Source of the DNA: Serendipita indica DSM 11827
Lineage: Eukaryota > Basidiomycota > Agaricomycetes > Sebacinales > Serendipitaceae
Length of the DNA stretch: 64,000 bases
Direction of reading: 5' to 3'
Assembly: GCA_910890315.1 (NCBI GenBank)
Contig: CAJVGD010000006.1
Location: 1,488,001 to 1,552,000 of the forward strand
A model generated the notes under the pieces. It saw only the letters and a list, made by a program, of their open reading frames with translations. It had not been told where the DNA came from and made no database searches. A program made the position numbers and the translations under genes. Positions 1 through 10,724 of this stretch are shown piece after piece; position 1 is the first letter of the stretch; each line of letters starts with the position of its first letter.

Positions 1-430
1 TGTTACGTATATAATTGGCCGAGCCCTCTGCGGGACCATAGAGGTATTCCATCCGGAGATAGGTGAGTAATTGTTCTCGGAGGAGCGCGACATCTTCGTC
101 GGGGAGATTTCCGCTCGAGTTGCTATCACAAAAGTGGGTTGAGCGAGTGGAGTTTGACAAGATAAAATGGAAATGGAATACGCACCGAAACTCGAGAAAG
201 TCGTTGAGAACGTTGAGGGCAAACATACGGACGTCTGGGCCATATCTGCGCGTGCGACCGTCGTCGTTTGTGGCGACAAAGAGGGAGAGGGCGTAGCGCC
301 ATGAATGTGCGCTTTCTGCGCGTAATTTGTTGAGAAACTCGAATGCTTGTGCGTGGATGGGCTGTCCCTGGAGCGCGTAGTCGTTGAGGACGTGGATGGC
401 CTGCACAATCTGCTCCTCGGGCGTGCTCAT
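1..430 (-). CDS. LOS1: Exportin-T (tRNA nuclear export receptor), 5' part
   Basis: The gene runs off the left edge, so only the N-terminal 130 or so residues are present. The protein starts MSTPEEQIVQAIHVLNDYAL and continues through an intron (about 167-224, GTGCGT...TGATAG) to a segment ending EGSANYIRN. The pattern of an N-terminal HEAT helix with AFEFLNKLRAES, then FALNVLNDFLEF, then LLRQ/YLRMEY and a YIRN motif matches the Ran-binding amino end of exportin-T/Los1 of the importin-beta superfamily, which carries mature tRNA through the nuclear pore. The gene is divergent from eL15, with 283 bp between the start codons. The call rests on the N-terminal segment only; another importin-beta member is possible but less likely. 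Confidence 0.72.
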   Translation of the reverse strand, partial: MSTPEEQIVQAIHVLNDYALQGQPIHAQAFEFLNKLRAESAHSWRYALSLFVATNDDGRTRRYGPDVRMFALNVLNDFLEFRCVFHFHFILSNSTRSTHFCDSNSSGNLPDEDVALLREQLLTYLRMEYLYGPAEGSANYIRN

Positions 431-629
431 CTGCGGGGATAGATCTAGATTTCGATCTCTTGTCGTGATCAATCGCCGTCGTCGTCGCCGGCGTTGGTGG
501 CTACTTGCTGGCTAACAAAGTCGTCTCCAAGCTCAGAGTCATAATCCGTCGCACCTTGGCTACGAGCAAAAAGTACAAAAAGTATAATGAAACCATGGTT
601 TTACAAGTGTTTTGTATATATTCAGCAAT

Positions 630-637
630 TATAAAGG
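630..637 (+). promoter_or_regulatory. TATA-like element upstream of eL15
   Basis: TATAAAGG lies 77 bp before the last base upstream of the eL15 start codon, a usual distance for a fungal TATA box with a short 5' leader. It was assigned by motif and spacing only. Confidence 0.4.
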
Positions 638-713
638 TGCTCGTCTCGCCACTCGCAGCGTGTCCAAACAGCCGGCCAAACACCCAACCAACCAAAATCC
701 GACCAGACCCACG

Positions 714-1538
714 ATGGGCGCGTACAAATACGTTGGAGAACTCTACAAGAAAAAGCAGTCGGATGTCCTTCGATTCTTGCTTCGTGTCAGGTTTGCAGCC
801 ACTCTTTACCGACATAATCGAAAATGCTAATGCGGCGGGGCAATTTCTAGGTGCTGGGAATATCGCCAGCTCAACGTGATCCATCGTGCATCGCGTCCAT
901 CTCGTCCAGACAAGGCCCGCCGTCTGGGTTACAAGGCAAAGCAAGGCTATCTCATCTACCGCATTCGCGTCCGCAGGGGTAACCGCAAAAAACCCGTTCC
1001 AAAGGGTATGTTACGCTCTTGTTTAATGTATTATATCGTTCTAATCGCAGTATAGGTGCTACCTATGGCAAGCCCGTTCGCCAGGGTGTAAACCACCTCA
1101 AGTTCCAGCGAGGACTTCGTTCCGTCGCAGAGGAGCGTGTGGGAAGACGTTGTGGAAATCTTCGTGTTCTCAATTCATACTGGATCAACCAAGACGGTGT
1201 CTACAAGTACTACGAGGTCATTCTCGTCGACCCGAACCACAAAGCCGTGAGTCCGACTCTTTTCTTTTTTTTTTTAAACGCAAACTCACACCAAACTAGA
1301 TTCGTCGCGACGCGAGGATCAATTGGATCTGCAACCCTGTCCACAAGCGTCGCGAAGCTCGTGGTCTCACTTCGATTGGCAAACAAAACCGTGGTCTCGG
1401 CAAGGGAAATCGTTACAATCACATTCCTGCTCGCTCAACCTGGAAGCGCCACAACACGTCAGTCTTCTCATCTTCGGGCAAGGGTCCACGTAACTCACCT
1501 TTTCTTTCCGCAGCCTCTCTCTTCGTCGCTACCGATAG
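714..1538 (+). CDS. RPL15: 60S ribosomal protein eL15
   Basis: Five exons encode 204 residues, the normal length of eukaryotic eL15, a structural protein of the large ribosomal subunit. The protein opens [20 protein letters not shown], continues with [20 protein letters not shown] and [10 protein letters not shown], and ends with the family tail TWKRHNTLSLRRYR. Introns start at about 789 (after codon RV-R), 1005, 1246 and 1459, and all are short GT-AG introns. One 5-residue-scale block after another matches the family with no gap, so the splice model is secure even though no single exon exceeds about 190 nt. The last exon codes only for LSLRRYR. I saw no snoRNA-like box C/D pair in the introns by eye. 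Confidence 0.97.
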
Positions 1539-1758
1539 AGAACTCGTTGAAGCGATGCTATTCTGTATCCCCCTTTTGTCTGTTAGCGATTACACGACCC
1601 TGCCTTGAACCGAAATCGAGATTTTGCTGAATGAGTGCGATCCCACCGGAAGCCGAGTCACACGGGGTGTTGTAAAGTCCTTCGTGATCGGAGTTTCCAA
1701 AGCCGTCGAGAAATCGGACTGAATGCAGGCGTCCGGGTATGAGGGTCCCGACTGGCGA

Positions 1759-1765
1759 TATATAG
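1759..1765 (+). promoter_or_regulatory. TATA-like element upstream of the peroxidase gene
   Basis: TATATAG lies 58-64 bp upstream of the glutathione peroxidase start codon. It was assigned by motif and spacing only. Confidence 0.35.
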
Positions 1766-1822
1766 CGTCTGGATCATGCCACTCGACTTGGACCCCAACC
1801 AGACCTTTAATAATTTCCCACA

Positions 1823-2602
1823 ATGACCACTTTTTACGATCTCAAGGTTGGTTTTAACCTGCGACTGGAATGACGTTGATATTCACCCTATTTCCAGGCA
1901 GAGCTCCCGGGTAAGCCGGAGCCCTATACGTTTGACCAGCTCAAGGGCAAGGTTGTCCTCATTGTCAACACGGCCTCTCAATGGTATGTATACTTACTCG
2001 TCGTAGGAATTTACTCACATTTTTCCCCCTCTTCTCCGATACCACCCACGTCATCTCCGACTGCAGCGGGTTTACACCGCAATACAAGGGTCTCGAGACG
2101 CTCTATGAAAAGTACAAGGACCGTGGATTCGTCATTCTTGGATTCCCATCGAATCAATTTGGCGGACAAGAGCCCGGAACGGATGAGGATATTGCCACTT
2201 TTTGCGAGCTCAACCATGGAGTCACGTTTCCATTGATGAAGAAGAGTGACGTGAATGGAGATAACACCAACGAGGTTTACCAATGGTATGTCTATCTCCC
2301 ATCCAGCAAGGCCGTATACTAATGGGACGGCTGGGCAGGTTGAAAAAGGAAAAATCTGGACTGCTTGGAATGTCCCGAATCAAGGTAAGGATATTCATAC
2401 ATCTATATCCGATATATGCTGACGCGAGTAGTGGAACTTTGAGAAATTCCTGATCGACCAAAACGGCAAAGTAGTCCACCGATGGGCTTCGACGACGACT
2501 CCAAGCTCCATTGAGCCACATGTTGAGAAACTGCTGGCTCAGACTCCAACGGCGACGACGACCGCAGAGCCCGCGGCTCCAGCTGCCACTACCTCGTCAT
2601 GA
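1823..2602 (+). CDS. Glutathione peroxidase (cysteine type)
   Basis: Five exons encode about 180 residues of the GPx family, which reduces hydroperoxides; fungal members mostly use thioredoxin and sense peroxide. The catalytic tetrad is visible: Cys in NTASQCGFT (its codon is split by the second intron), Gln in [12 protein letters not shown], and Trp-Asn in IKWNFEKFL. The active-site residue is Cys (TGC), not selenocysteine. The resolving-Cys region [13 protein letters not shown] is also present. Introns begin near 1847, 1982, 2285 and 2384. Compared with typical family members the C terminus carries an extra Ala/Thr/Pro-rich tail of about 20 residues ([15 protein letters not shown]). There is no signal peptide, so a cytosolic or mitochondrial-edge location is likely. 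Confidence 0.95.
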
Positions 2603-2833
2603 GCTGTATTCTTGGGTTTTCCGGTACATTTCCGTATGTTGAAATAGCATGAAAAGTCTATTTTTTTTCAAACGGAAATCTGATCCGATAGCTATTGAGG
2701 CCGTCGATCGGGGAGTGGCTCCACGACGTCAGAGCGGGACCCCTGCGAGCTTTGGCTCCACCATTTAAACCCAACCACATTCTGCTAATTCTCCTCACTC
2801 CTACCACAGATTCTACTACTCTTACATTCTATA

Positions 2834-3818
2834 ATGACAACGCTACATGATCCACCAATGACAAAGGTTGCACCCGCTAGTCCAGCGGGTACGGAATACC
2901 ACGACGCTCCCAGTGGATACGAGCAGCAGCAGCAGCCACGAGTCAACATTCACGAACCTACACCAACGTACGAGAAACATGCCCCCTCTTTCCCAACTCC
3001 CCATACAAACGGCTACGCACCAGAAAAGAATAATGGCATCCTCACGAGTGGCACGACGAGCTCTCGCCACAGTATCGGCTCGACAAATTCACGACGCGTC
3101 AATTACAATGAAGACGTGGTACTCGCAGACGGAAATGGTGCAGGCGTCAAGCGGGCTGGAACTTGGGCTCATGGACCTGGTACCTCTGGAATGAGAGAGG
3201 ATACGACTGGTGCAAACGGTGTCAGTCGTCATGCGAGCTTGGCTGAACGTGCGACAATGGCAGCAGAGAACATTGCGCCTGAAAAGTATGCAGCCTTGAC
3301 CAAAGCCGAGAGTGCGTACCATTTTTCTTTTCTCCAACAAATGCTAGAAACTAATGTGACGATAGAAAAGGACGCCAAACGTCTCTCCAAGATTATCAAG
3401 GCAGAAGGCAAGGCTGAAGACAAGCAACTCAAATCTGCACTCAAGGAACTCGCAAATCTTCAGGCCGCACAGAAAAAGGCGAGCGCAGCCGAAACGGCAG
3501 CGACGACAGCACAAACGAGAGCGGCAAAGGAGGAACAACGCGCGAGTGCGGCATATCTCGAAGCCAAGACGCGATATGAACGTGCAATTGCTGGACTCAA
3601 GACGGCAGAGGAACGTTTGACGCTTTGTCGAGAGCAAGCAGAGAAGACGACGGGAATGGTGCGCAGACAGGTGGGTAGGCTCATTCACACGTGTTCGAAA
3701 GGTGCTAATCCTGTTTTAGGCCGAAGAAGTCGAAGCTATGAGAGAGCGGAAGGCGACGGATGACCGTGAGCGAGAGGTTAAACTGGCCAACCTCAAGGCG
3801 GGCCTCATGTCGCCATAG
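2834..3818 (+). CDS. Ncp1-like low-complexity / coiled-coil protein
   Basis: Three exons encode about 300 residues. The first half is low-complexity, rich in Ser, Thr, Gly and Gln, and contains the segment VNYNEDVVLADG and SRHASLAERATM. The second half (from KDAKRLSKIIKAEGKAEDKQ on) is a long Ala/Glu/Lys-rich helix with heptad character and ends MRERKATDDREREVKLANLKAGLMSP. Introns begin at 3311 and 3670. Basidiomycete databases label similar proteins 'DNA-binding protein Ncp1'; I recall this label from memory and see no DNA-binding fold. The start is the first in-frame ATG after a CT-rich leader. The function is unknown; a structural or membrane-cortex role is as possible as DNA binding. Confidence 0.7.
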
Positions 3819-4248
3819 AGTGACTGTGATGGTGTTATTCTATTCGGTGTACATTTGTGTACTATGCCATATGCTTTTGCTCCTTGTGTCGTGTGTAGTG
3901 ATCCCAGTGTGTCTGTATCAATTGTGAATGAGTTTTCTGAATATCTATGGCGTTTTTTGTGAGATAATCTTGGTCGGCGTGGCGGTGGCTTTGTAATCGC
4001 TTGGTCAGCGCATAAGGGGCAAGGCATCCCCGCCCGTGACCTCAGCGAAGCGCTCGTCACTGACTCATTACGAGACCATTAAAAGTCGACTCCTCTCGCG
4101 ATTTCCTTGGCTCGACCTGTCTCCTGACCCCCGAGCCCTCTCCAGAGTTTCCCCCTCTGCTAAAGCCCGTCGAGTACAGAGAGCCTTTCTCTCTGGTCCC
4201 ATATCCTCCCCTCTTCTCTTCCGAAGATCACTGCTTCGTCGAAACGAC

Positions 4249-5730
4249 ATGTCTTCCCTCCACTATAACCCCCCGCCGTCGTATGCCGCCACGGTCCCGA
4301 CGCCAAACTATTCGACCGTGCCGCTTCCATGCGAGGAACTCGTCGAATTGGCGCTCAATCCACCACCATATCTCACCCGCACCTCCTCCTCGTCTTCTTC
4401 ATCCTCTTCATCTTTGGGCGAGTCATCGTTGCAGAGTTCTGCTGCAAGCTCGAGTCGTCCGTCTACGAGCCAGGGAGCTCGTGTAGAAGAGCCCTCGAAA
4501 CATTTCATCTTTTCATCTGGCAATATTGAACTAGACCTCGGCCCCAAAGATGGCGATATCCCGTCATATGGCTTGCAAGGACGAGTGCGCGGAGTAGTGA
4601 GGATCAAGAAGATGAACCACGTTCAAGGTATCGTAATCTCAGTAAGTCCATCTTTCTTCTTAAAGAACCAATCTAATCGACATCTAGTTGGAAGGACGGG
4701 CGCAAGTCACCGCGATGCAAGGAGGACTCCCCTGTGGCCATACAGAGCGCAAACTCCTCTATGTCCCCTTGAAACTCTACACAAAGGAATCTTCGGCAAA
4801 GGAAAGGCTCGTGCCACCCCATCGTCCGAGTTTCCATTCGAGCTCGCCTTTCCGACGCACGCAGATTCGACGGACCCAACAGCTGCGCCTATCGCGCTTC
4901 CACCAACGTTTCGAAATAGCCACCCGAGCATGGAAGGGTGGATCAAATATACGGTCAAGATACAAGTCATCAAGAGTGGCCTATGGCCGCGCGACGTACT
5001 CGCCACGGTCGTCCATTATCTCCCAAAGTTTTATTCTCTCCCAGAGACACTATTATGGCCAGCCATCTCCCTCATGGATGCCAAACGGTTCGGATTAGAA
5101 ACCAACGAAAAGTGGAAGACGACACGCGCCTCCCTTTCAAGCAAGACACCAGTACAAGACGAGCCGACAATGTCCGTCTCCATTCCACGTACAGCACGCG
5201 CTGTAGCCAACTATTGCTTCCCCGTAAACGTCACTCTCCGCATCCCATCCTCTTCGATCCCCCGCAAAGCACGCACACAAGAAGGCAAACCAATCACCTC
5301 GATTGACGATTTACTCGCAGACCCAACACGCGTCCAAATCACCATGATCAAAACGACGACACTCACCACACCCACCGTTGGCGCAAAATCTTCCCAAGTC
5401 ACCACCCTCGCACGCGCATATCGTCAACAAATCGAAGCCGAACTCGTCAGTCGACCTCATGACGAACGAATCATTCGTGCTTGGTTCCGTGCCGGTAGGA
5501 AAGAGGGCGAGGCGAGTTGGGAGATTCAGGGCTTGGTCGACGTACGGTATGCGATTCGGGTGACGGTCAGTTTGGGAGAAGGAGAAGGGTGCATTTTCAA
5601 GCATGATGAAGAAGTCCGGATGTTTAGTCATTCGCTGGGTCAGTTTGAGTGCCCTTTTGAAGTACACGACGAACCTGCTCGAAATTTGCTTCTCGCGTCT
5701 GCTTTGGGTAACAATTTGACAAGGTTTTGA
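4249..5730 (+). CDS. Alpha-arrestin-like protein, copy 1 (frame disrupted)
   Basis: Two exons (4249-4641 and 4688-5730) encode an arrestin-fold adaptor of about 478 residues. Two PPxY motifs lie near the N terminus (PPSY in PPPSYAATVP and PPPY in NPPPYLTR), the type of motif that binds WW domains of Nedd4/Rsp5 ubiquitin ligases. A Ser run separates them from the beta-sandwich, which includes SGNIELDLGP, LPPTFRNSHPSMEGW and LLWPAISLMDAKRFGLE. The start was chosen because the paralogues at 10.9-12.7 kb and 14.1-15.6 kb begin in the same way. Exon 2 lacks one base relative to the paralogues near 4790: the segment LEGRAQVTAMQGGL reads in one frame and the rest (from SSEFPFELAFP) in another. No intron explains this, so it is a pseudogenising indel or a sequence error. 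The last exon lacks the intron seen in both paralogues. Confidence 0.85.
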   Translation: MSSLHYNPPPSYAATVPTPNYSTVPLPCEELVELALNPPPYLTRTSSSSSSSSSSLGESSLQSSAASSSRPSTSQGARVEEPSKHFIFSSGNIELDLGPKDGDIPSYGLQGRVRGVVRIKKMNHVQGIVISVSPSFFLKNQSNRHLVGRTGASHRDARRTPLWPYRAQTPLCPLETLHKGIFGKGKARATPSSEFPFELAFPTHADSTDPTAAPIALPPTFRNSHPSMEGWIKYTVKIQVIKSGLWPRDVLATVVHYLPKFYSLPETLLWPAISLMDAKRFGLETNEKWKTTRASLSSKTPVQDEPTMSVSIPRTARAVANYCFPVNVTLRIPSSSIPRKARTQEGKPITSIDDLLADPTRVQITMIKTTTLTTPTVGAKSSQVTTLARAYRQQIEAELVSRPHDERIIRAWFRAGRKEGEASWEIQGLVDVRYAIRVTVSLGEGEGCIFKHDEEVRMFSHSLGQFECPFEVHDEPARNLLLASALGNNLTRF

Positions 5731-8179
5731 TATGGACACTCTTATGTATTTTTAGTTTCGGGAAAATGTTGTGTTTTGTATGTAGTGGCCTGACAATCTA
5801 CATTAAGCCCTTACTCTGTAGAGCTGAATATAAGGGGGCCCTCTTTCGAATTCATGCCGCTCGAGGAGGTACTCAGACTTACATACTATGTATCACTCAC
5901 ATCGGCTCCCAAAGGTGGTCTATGTAGAGATCATATCGTCCTCCAGAGGTATCTCCGTGTATTGGGTGAGTCTAGCAGGTCGGTCTTTGCAGGGTGAAAA
6001 TATAAACGAATTTTTCGACAAGATACTTTCGAGGGCGGTCTTGCGTTGGCGCCAGGTGTCGAGTACACCTTGGGCCGTATGCGGATACTGAGGCAGTCGC
6101 GACAGAATCACGTCCATCCTTTCGTCATTCATTTCCTCACGTAGAACACGAGGTATATAGCCGCATGTTCGCATATGGTCGCTGCGCATGGTGATCAAGT
6201 GTCAGAAAGGGAACCGTCGATGAAGCGTCGTAGTGTATCAGAAGTATACTTACTGATGCCTCCCAAGAACCAATAGAATGTTCCCTTGTACCGAAAGCTC
6301 GTAGTTTGATAATCTTCGAGTAATATGTCCTTTGAGCAAGCTGACCAGTGGAACTCGGATCTCTTCTGGTGGGGCGCATCCAAACGTCAACTGAGATATT
6401 GGAGTGAGTCCCTTTACACTGAGAGCAAGTCGGCGCTCTATCATAATAAACAGTATATCCCACTCGGGTGGTGGTATCAATCTGATTTCCTCTAACCTAG
6501 GAACGCCTTGGGGGTGCATTGCCAATTCATGACAGATACCAGCCTCGTCTCCCGGGTATAGCATAATTTGGCGGAGATTCGAGAGATTCAAACGAACATC
6601 CAGTTGCGGGTCAGGACGGAGATGGCGATCTTCGATGGTCAATGACTCTATATTGGGCCAGCAGCACGAGTCGAGGGTAAAAAATGGCTGATCAGGCTCT
6701 TGGACGGTAATGCCGCATCGTAGGTGCAATACTGAAGCCGAACGCCAGTACCGAAACTGCCCTACGGATGCAACAACACTGAAACTTTCGACGTTGGGGA
6801 TTTCAGTCACCGGCAATTCAGGAAAGTCAAGTGCGAGATCGCGAAGGCACTCGAGCGACCGCAAATCAAACTTCCACGCCGAAATTCGCGTCTTTCCGGA
6901 TACAGAAAGCCACTTCAGAGGGGGTCTGTAACGGCAAAAGGAGGCAATGAGATCTGCCGTATGAATATATGTCGAATCCACCCAGAGAGTCAGCGAAATT
7001 AGTGAAGAGCCCTTGTAATCTGCATTTGGAATCACTGCAGATTTGAAGTCGTTATTGATCAAGATGTTTAATGCTTCAAGCCTTTTCATCCTTCCTACTG
7101 CATTTATTGTGTCGTCAAGATGCGTGGGACCAATATAGGTTAAAAGTCTGATCAGGGTACCGCTCAGAAGATGCAACAGGCGGGTCATGAGTGGCCACGG
7201 TAATCCGGCTATCGAAAGCTCCAACCAGGTAAGCCTGTCTATAGACTCCAGTTTGCCGCGAGTGCTTCGTCGGACGCGAGCTGGGGATCTTCGAAGTGGA
7301 TCGTGACATATACAAGATTTTTTAGTAGAATCAAAGCTTCAAGGTCTCGTATAGTGCACTTTCCGAAATTAATGCACCGTAGCTTTTCTCCCAGATCGAG
7401 TAGATCGATTGATGGTCCCCATGCGGCTGAAATCACCATATTGCTGTCACTATGCAATGTTGTGCGAGGTCGAGTGCTCACTTCGGTCAGGTTTGTGCAT
7501 ATAACAAAGTGCTCTAATAACTTTTGTTCCTCAGCAGTCTTGCGGTGACTGCTTAGCAATCGTATGAGAGATTCGACCCGGTGAGCGTGTGGTGACAAGG
7601 CCTGAGAGAATATTCCGGTTACTGTGAGATCAGGTGTGTACAGCAATGTCAACTGGTAATTCCGGGAGAGGTGAAGGGACAGAGCGAGCTTCGCCTCCGC
7701 GTCCTCGAGTCTTGAAAGCTCTATACACGTCCAGAATTTGGCATTATTCAGGATCAAGTCTGTCCACCTTGTACACACGAGAGTGAGCTCAAGCACACGG
7801 TCGATTACATAACCCCTCAACTCTTGCGTCGACGCTTGCAGTAAGATATCTGATAATAACTCGACAGGAATATCGTTTATCGTTATTCGACGATTATTTG
7901 TCCGTATTTTCTCGATCTCTTCAACGGTTTCATTGTAAAGTTGCACGATGGTGGGATCTAGGTGATCAAGCCTCCCAGAATAGTCAAACTTGGCTCCCAG
8001 ATCATAGAGAAGCTGCTTCTTTCTTGCTCCTAAACTCGCCAGGTATCCCTCGTTGTTCGACATTGGCATCCAATAGGTTGGGGGACTCCAAGTTCGAGAT
8101 CCACCTTGTCACTATCACATCGAGTCAGACAACATGTCGGGTTCACGTGATAAAAATTAGTTCTCTCTATCTCTCATTC
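5623..8179. repeat. Tandem duplication unit 1
   Basis: This is the first copy of a directly repeated unit holding the last 108 nt of the copy 1 arrestin coding region with its 3' flank, followed by an F-box gene on the minus strand and its upstream region. The second copy is at 8180-10834. The unit edges share TTTA (5623-5626, 8180-8183, 10835-10838). The two ends of the unit are nearly identical between copies while the middle has diverged strongly. Confidence 0.85.
5920..8069 (-). CDS. F-box protein, copy 1 (frame disrupted)
   Basis: Two exons (8069-6254 and 6181-5920) encode about 692 residues. Residues 60-115 form an F-box-like domain (ITINDIPVELLSDILLQAS, then LVCTRWTDLILNNAKFW), followed by a long leucine-rich-repeat-like C-terminal region, the standard layout of Agaricomycete F-box proteins that present substrates to SCF ubiquitin ligases. 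The start MPMSNNEGYLASL is shared with copy 2. Near 7245-7255 one base is missing relative to copy 2 (copy 2 LARKLGSID, copy 1 reads LAANWSL then stop; the other frame gives KLESIDRLTWLEL). Translation without correction stops after 276 residues, which would leave the F-box but lose most of the repeat region. It may be a young pseudogene, a truncated allele, or a sequence error. Confidence 0.8.
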
Positions 8180-8360
8180 TTTAGTCATTCGCTGGGTCAG
8201 TTTGAGTGCCCTTTTGAAGTACACGACGAACCTGCTCGAAATCTGCTTCTCGCGTCTGATTTGGGTAACAATTTGACAAGGTTTTGATATGGACACTCTT
8301 ATGTATTTTTAGTTTCGGGAAAATGTTGTGTTTTGTATGTACTGGCCTGACAATCTACAT
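8180..8360 (+). pseudogene. Orphan 3' fragment of the arrestin-like gene
   Basis: This stretch repeats 5623-5804 with 3 mismatches that I could count (98% identical). It holds the last 35 codons and stop (to 8287) of the arrestin coding sequence plus about 70 bp of its 3' flank, joined directly to the upstream region of F-box copy 1. There is no promoter or start codon belonging to it, so it is a by-product of the tandem duplication and not a gene. It could still provide a poly(A) signal or serve as a template for gene conversion. Confidence 0.9.
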
Positions 8361-8553
8361 CGCGCGTTGTGAGGTTGAACAAACCCTTCTGTAGTTGGGT
8401 TCCACTGCTGAATGTGATCTTTGTCACTTGAATTCATGCTTGATCCCCTCCGCTCTAATGAGAAACAGGGGTTCGGTTGTTCCTTTAAATTCATGCCACT
8501 CGAGAATGGGTACGATGGGCTCAAATTACATACTGTAAATCACTCGCATCACC

Positions 8554-10724
8554 TTAAAAGGTGGTCTGTCCAGGGACCAGATCAGTTTCCTCGTCCTCCG
8601 AGGGTATCTCCGTGTATTTGGTGAGCGTGGCCAGCTGGGTTCGGCAGAGCGCGCCACTATACGAATGCTGCGCCATCATATTCTCAAGACCAGCCTTGCG
8701 TTCATGCCAGGTCTCCAATACACCTTGGGCGGTACTCGGATATGGAGGCAACCCGGATAGGTCTACTTCCTCAGTATTGTCATCCGTTTCCTCACGTAGA
8801 GAGCGGCCAATATAGCCGCATAATCGCATACGGTCACTGTGTACGGTTATCGCATGTCAAAAAGGGATGGTTAGGGTAGTCTTTGAAGGCAAACTCACAA
8901 ATGCCTCCCGAGAACCAACAGGATGTTTCCTTGTATCGAAAGTTCATAGTTTGACGGCCTTCGGATGATACGACCTCTGAGCAAGCTGACGAGAGGGACT
9001 CGTATTTCTTCCGGTGGGGCGCAGCGAAATCTCAGCAGGGAAATTGGTGTTATCCCTTCCACGCTGAGAGCGAGTCGCCGTTCTATCAAAATGAAGAGAA
9101 TATCCCACTCGGGTGGCTCTTTAAAGTGGATTTCCTCTAGTCTCGGAACGTTTTGAGGGTACATTGCCAAGGCATGGCAGATACCAAAGTCATGCGCCAG
9201 ATGTAGCGTACACCGGCGGAGATTTGCGAGGTTCAGGCGAACATCGAGTTGTGCATCTGGCTGGAAATATTTTTCTTCAATGGTCAATGCCTCCACCTTG
9301 GGCCAAGAGCACGAGTCGAGGGCGAATGGCTGGTCATCAAGAACCGTGATCGTGCATCTTAGGTGCAATACACTGGCCGAATGCCAATATTGAAACTTTC
9401 CTGTTGGTGCACCAATTGTAAATGTTTCAATGTCCGGAACCTCGGTTACTGGTGAGTCTGCGCCGACAAGTGCTAGATGGCGAAGGTGCTTGAGAGACCG
9501 AAAGTCAGACTCCCACCTCGGAATTTCCGACTGACCATGGACCTCAAGTCGCTTCAAGGGAGGATTGTGACGACAAAAAGACGCGATGAGGTCCGAAATT
9601 TCAATATGGTCCCAAGAGAGGCTGAGAGTTAGCGAGGTTAATGACAAGCTCTTGTAATCAGTATCAACGATTGCTATCGATTCGGAGTGTGTTTCGTAGT
9701 TATATAGCCCGATATCTAATTCTCGGAGCCTTTCCATTCTTTCCATTGCCTTCATTACGTGTCCAAGGTGCTTCGAAGAAATAAGAATTGAAAGCTTGAC
9801 AAGAGCGCCGTTCAGAAGATGAAACAAGCGGGTCATAAGCGACAGCGACAATCCATATAAGGCAACCTCCAACCAAGGAAGGCTGTCTATAGAGCCGAGT
9901 TTCCTCGCGAGTTCTTCCTCATCACGCGCAAGTTGGGTACCTTCGATATAAATTGACACGGACATGAGATTCTTCAGTGGAATCAATGCTACGAGGGCCT
10001 GTGCGCTCCATACCCCGAGGCTGATACGCCGTAACTTGTCTCCTAGGTTGAGAAGATTGATTGATGGTCCCAATATGTGAGATATCCACAGATCGCTCTC
10101 TTCAGGAACGTTTCTGCGAGGTCGGTTGCTCACTTCGATCAGATTTCCGGGTATGACAAGGCGTTCCAACAGTTTTTCTTCCTCAGTAGCTTCTTGTGGG
10201 TCGCCATTGCCCTCCCGTATAATGGATTCGACCCGATGAGCATGTGGTGATAACAAATATGAGAGTGCTCTGACAAATCCTAGGTCAGATCCATAAACCA
10301 AGGTAAGCGGAAGGTCTCGGGAGAGCTGAAGTGACAGAGCGAGCTTCGCTTCCGCGTCCTCGAGGCCTAAAAGCTCTGTCCTCACCCAAAATCTGGCAGT
10401 ATTAAGAACTAAGTCTGTCCACTTCGTACACACGAGAGTGAGCTCAAGTACTCGATCAATCATATAAATCTCCCGCTCTTGCGTCGACGCTTGCAGTAAG
10501 ATATCCAATAGTAACTCTAGAGGAATATCATTTATCGTTATTCGACGATTGTTTGTCCGTATTTTCTCGATCTCTTCAACGGTTTCATTGTAAAGTTGCA
10601 CGATGGTGGGATCTAGGTGATCAAGCCTCCCAGAATAGTCAAACTTGGCTCCCAGATCATAGAGAAGCTGCTTCTTTCTTGCTTCTAAACTCGCCAGGTA
10701 TCCCTCGTTGTTCGACATTGGCAT
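8554..10724 (-). CDS. F-box protein, copy 2
   Basis: Two exons (10724-8899 and 8836-8554) give an intact protein of 702 residues. It has an F-box-like domain at about residues 60-115 (ITINDIPLELLLDILLQAS, LVCTKWTDLVLNTARFW) and a Leu-rich repeat-like remainder, then a C-terminal exon with YPSTAQGVLETWHERK and TKYTEIPSEDEE. The expected role is substrate recognition in an SCF ubiquitin ligase. The first 70 residues are almost identical to copy 1; the central region differs at a third or more of residues. The ATG at 10724 was chosen because the longer open frame upstream begins with GTG and is not conserved in copy 1. Only this copy is uninterrupted. Confidence 0.87.

Noticed and set aside
501-944. 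Minus-strand open frame of 147 codons
   Set aside because: It overlaps eL15 exons and introns antisense and has no family motif.
4036-4248. 71-codon N-terminal extension of arrestin copy 1
   Set aside because: It opens with GTG, and both paralogues start at the equivalent of 4249 just before the PPxY motif.
4381-4425. TCC/TCT microsatellite as a functional repeat
   Set aside because: It encodes a Ser run in the arrestin linker; the paralogues have shorter Ser/Thr stretches there.
7898-8287. Plus-strand frame joining F-box antisense sequence to the arrestin tail
   Set aside because: It crosses the duplication join and reads the F-box gene backwards; only the last 35 codons are arrestin-derived and they lack a start.
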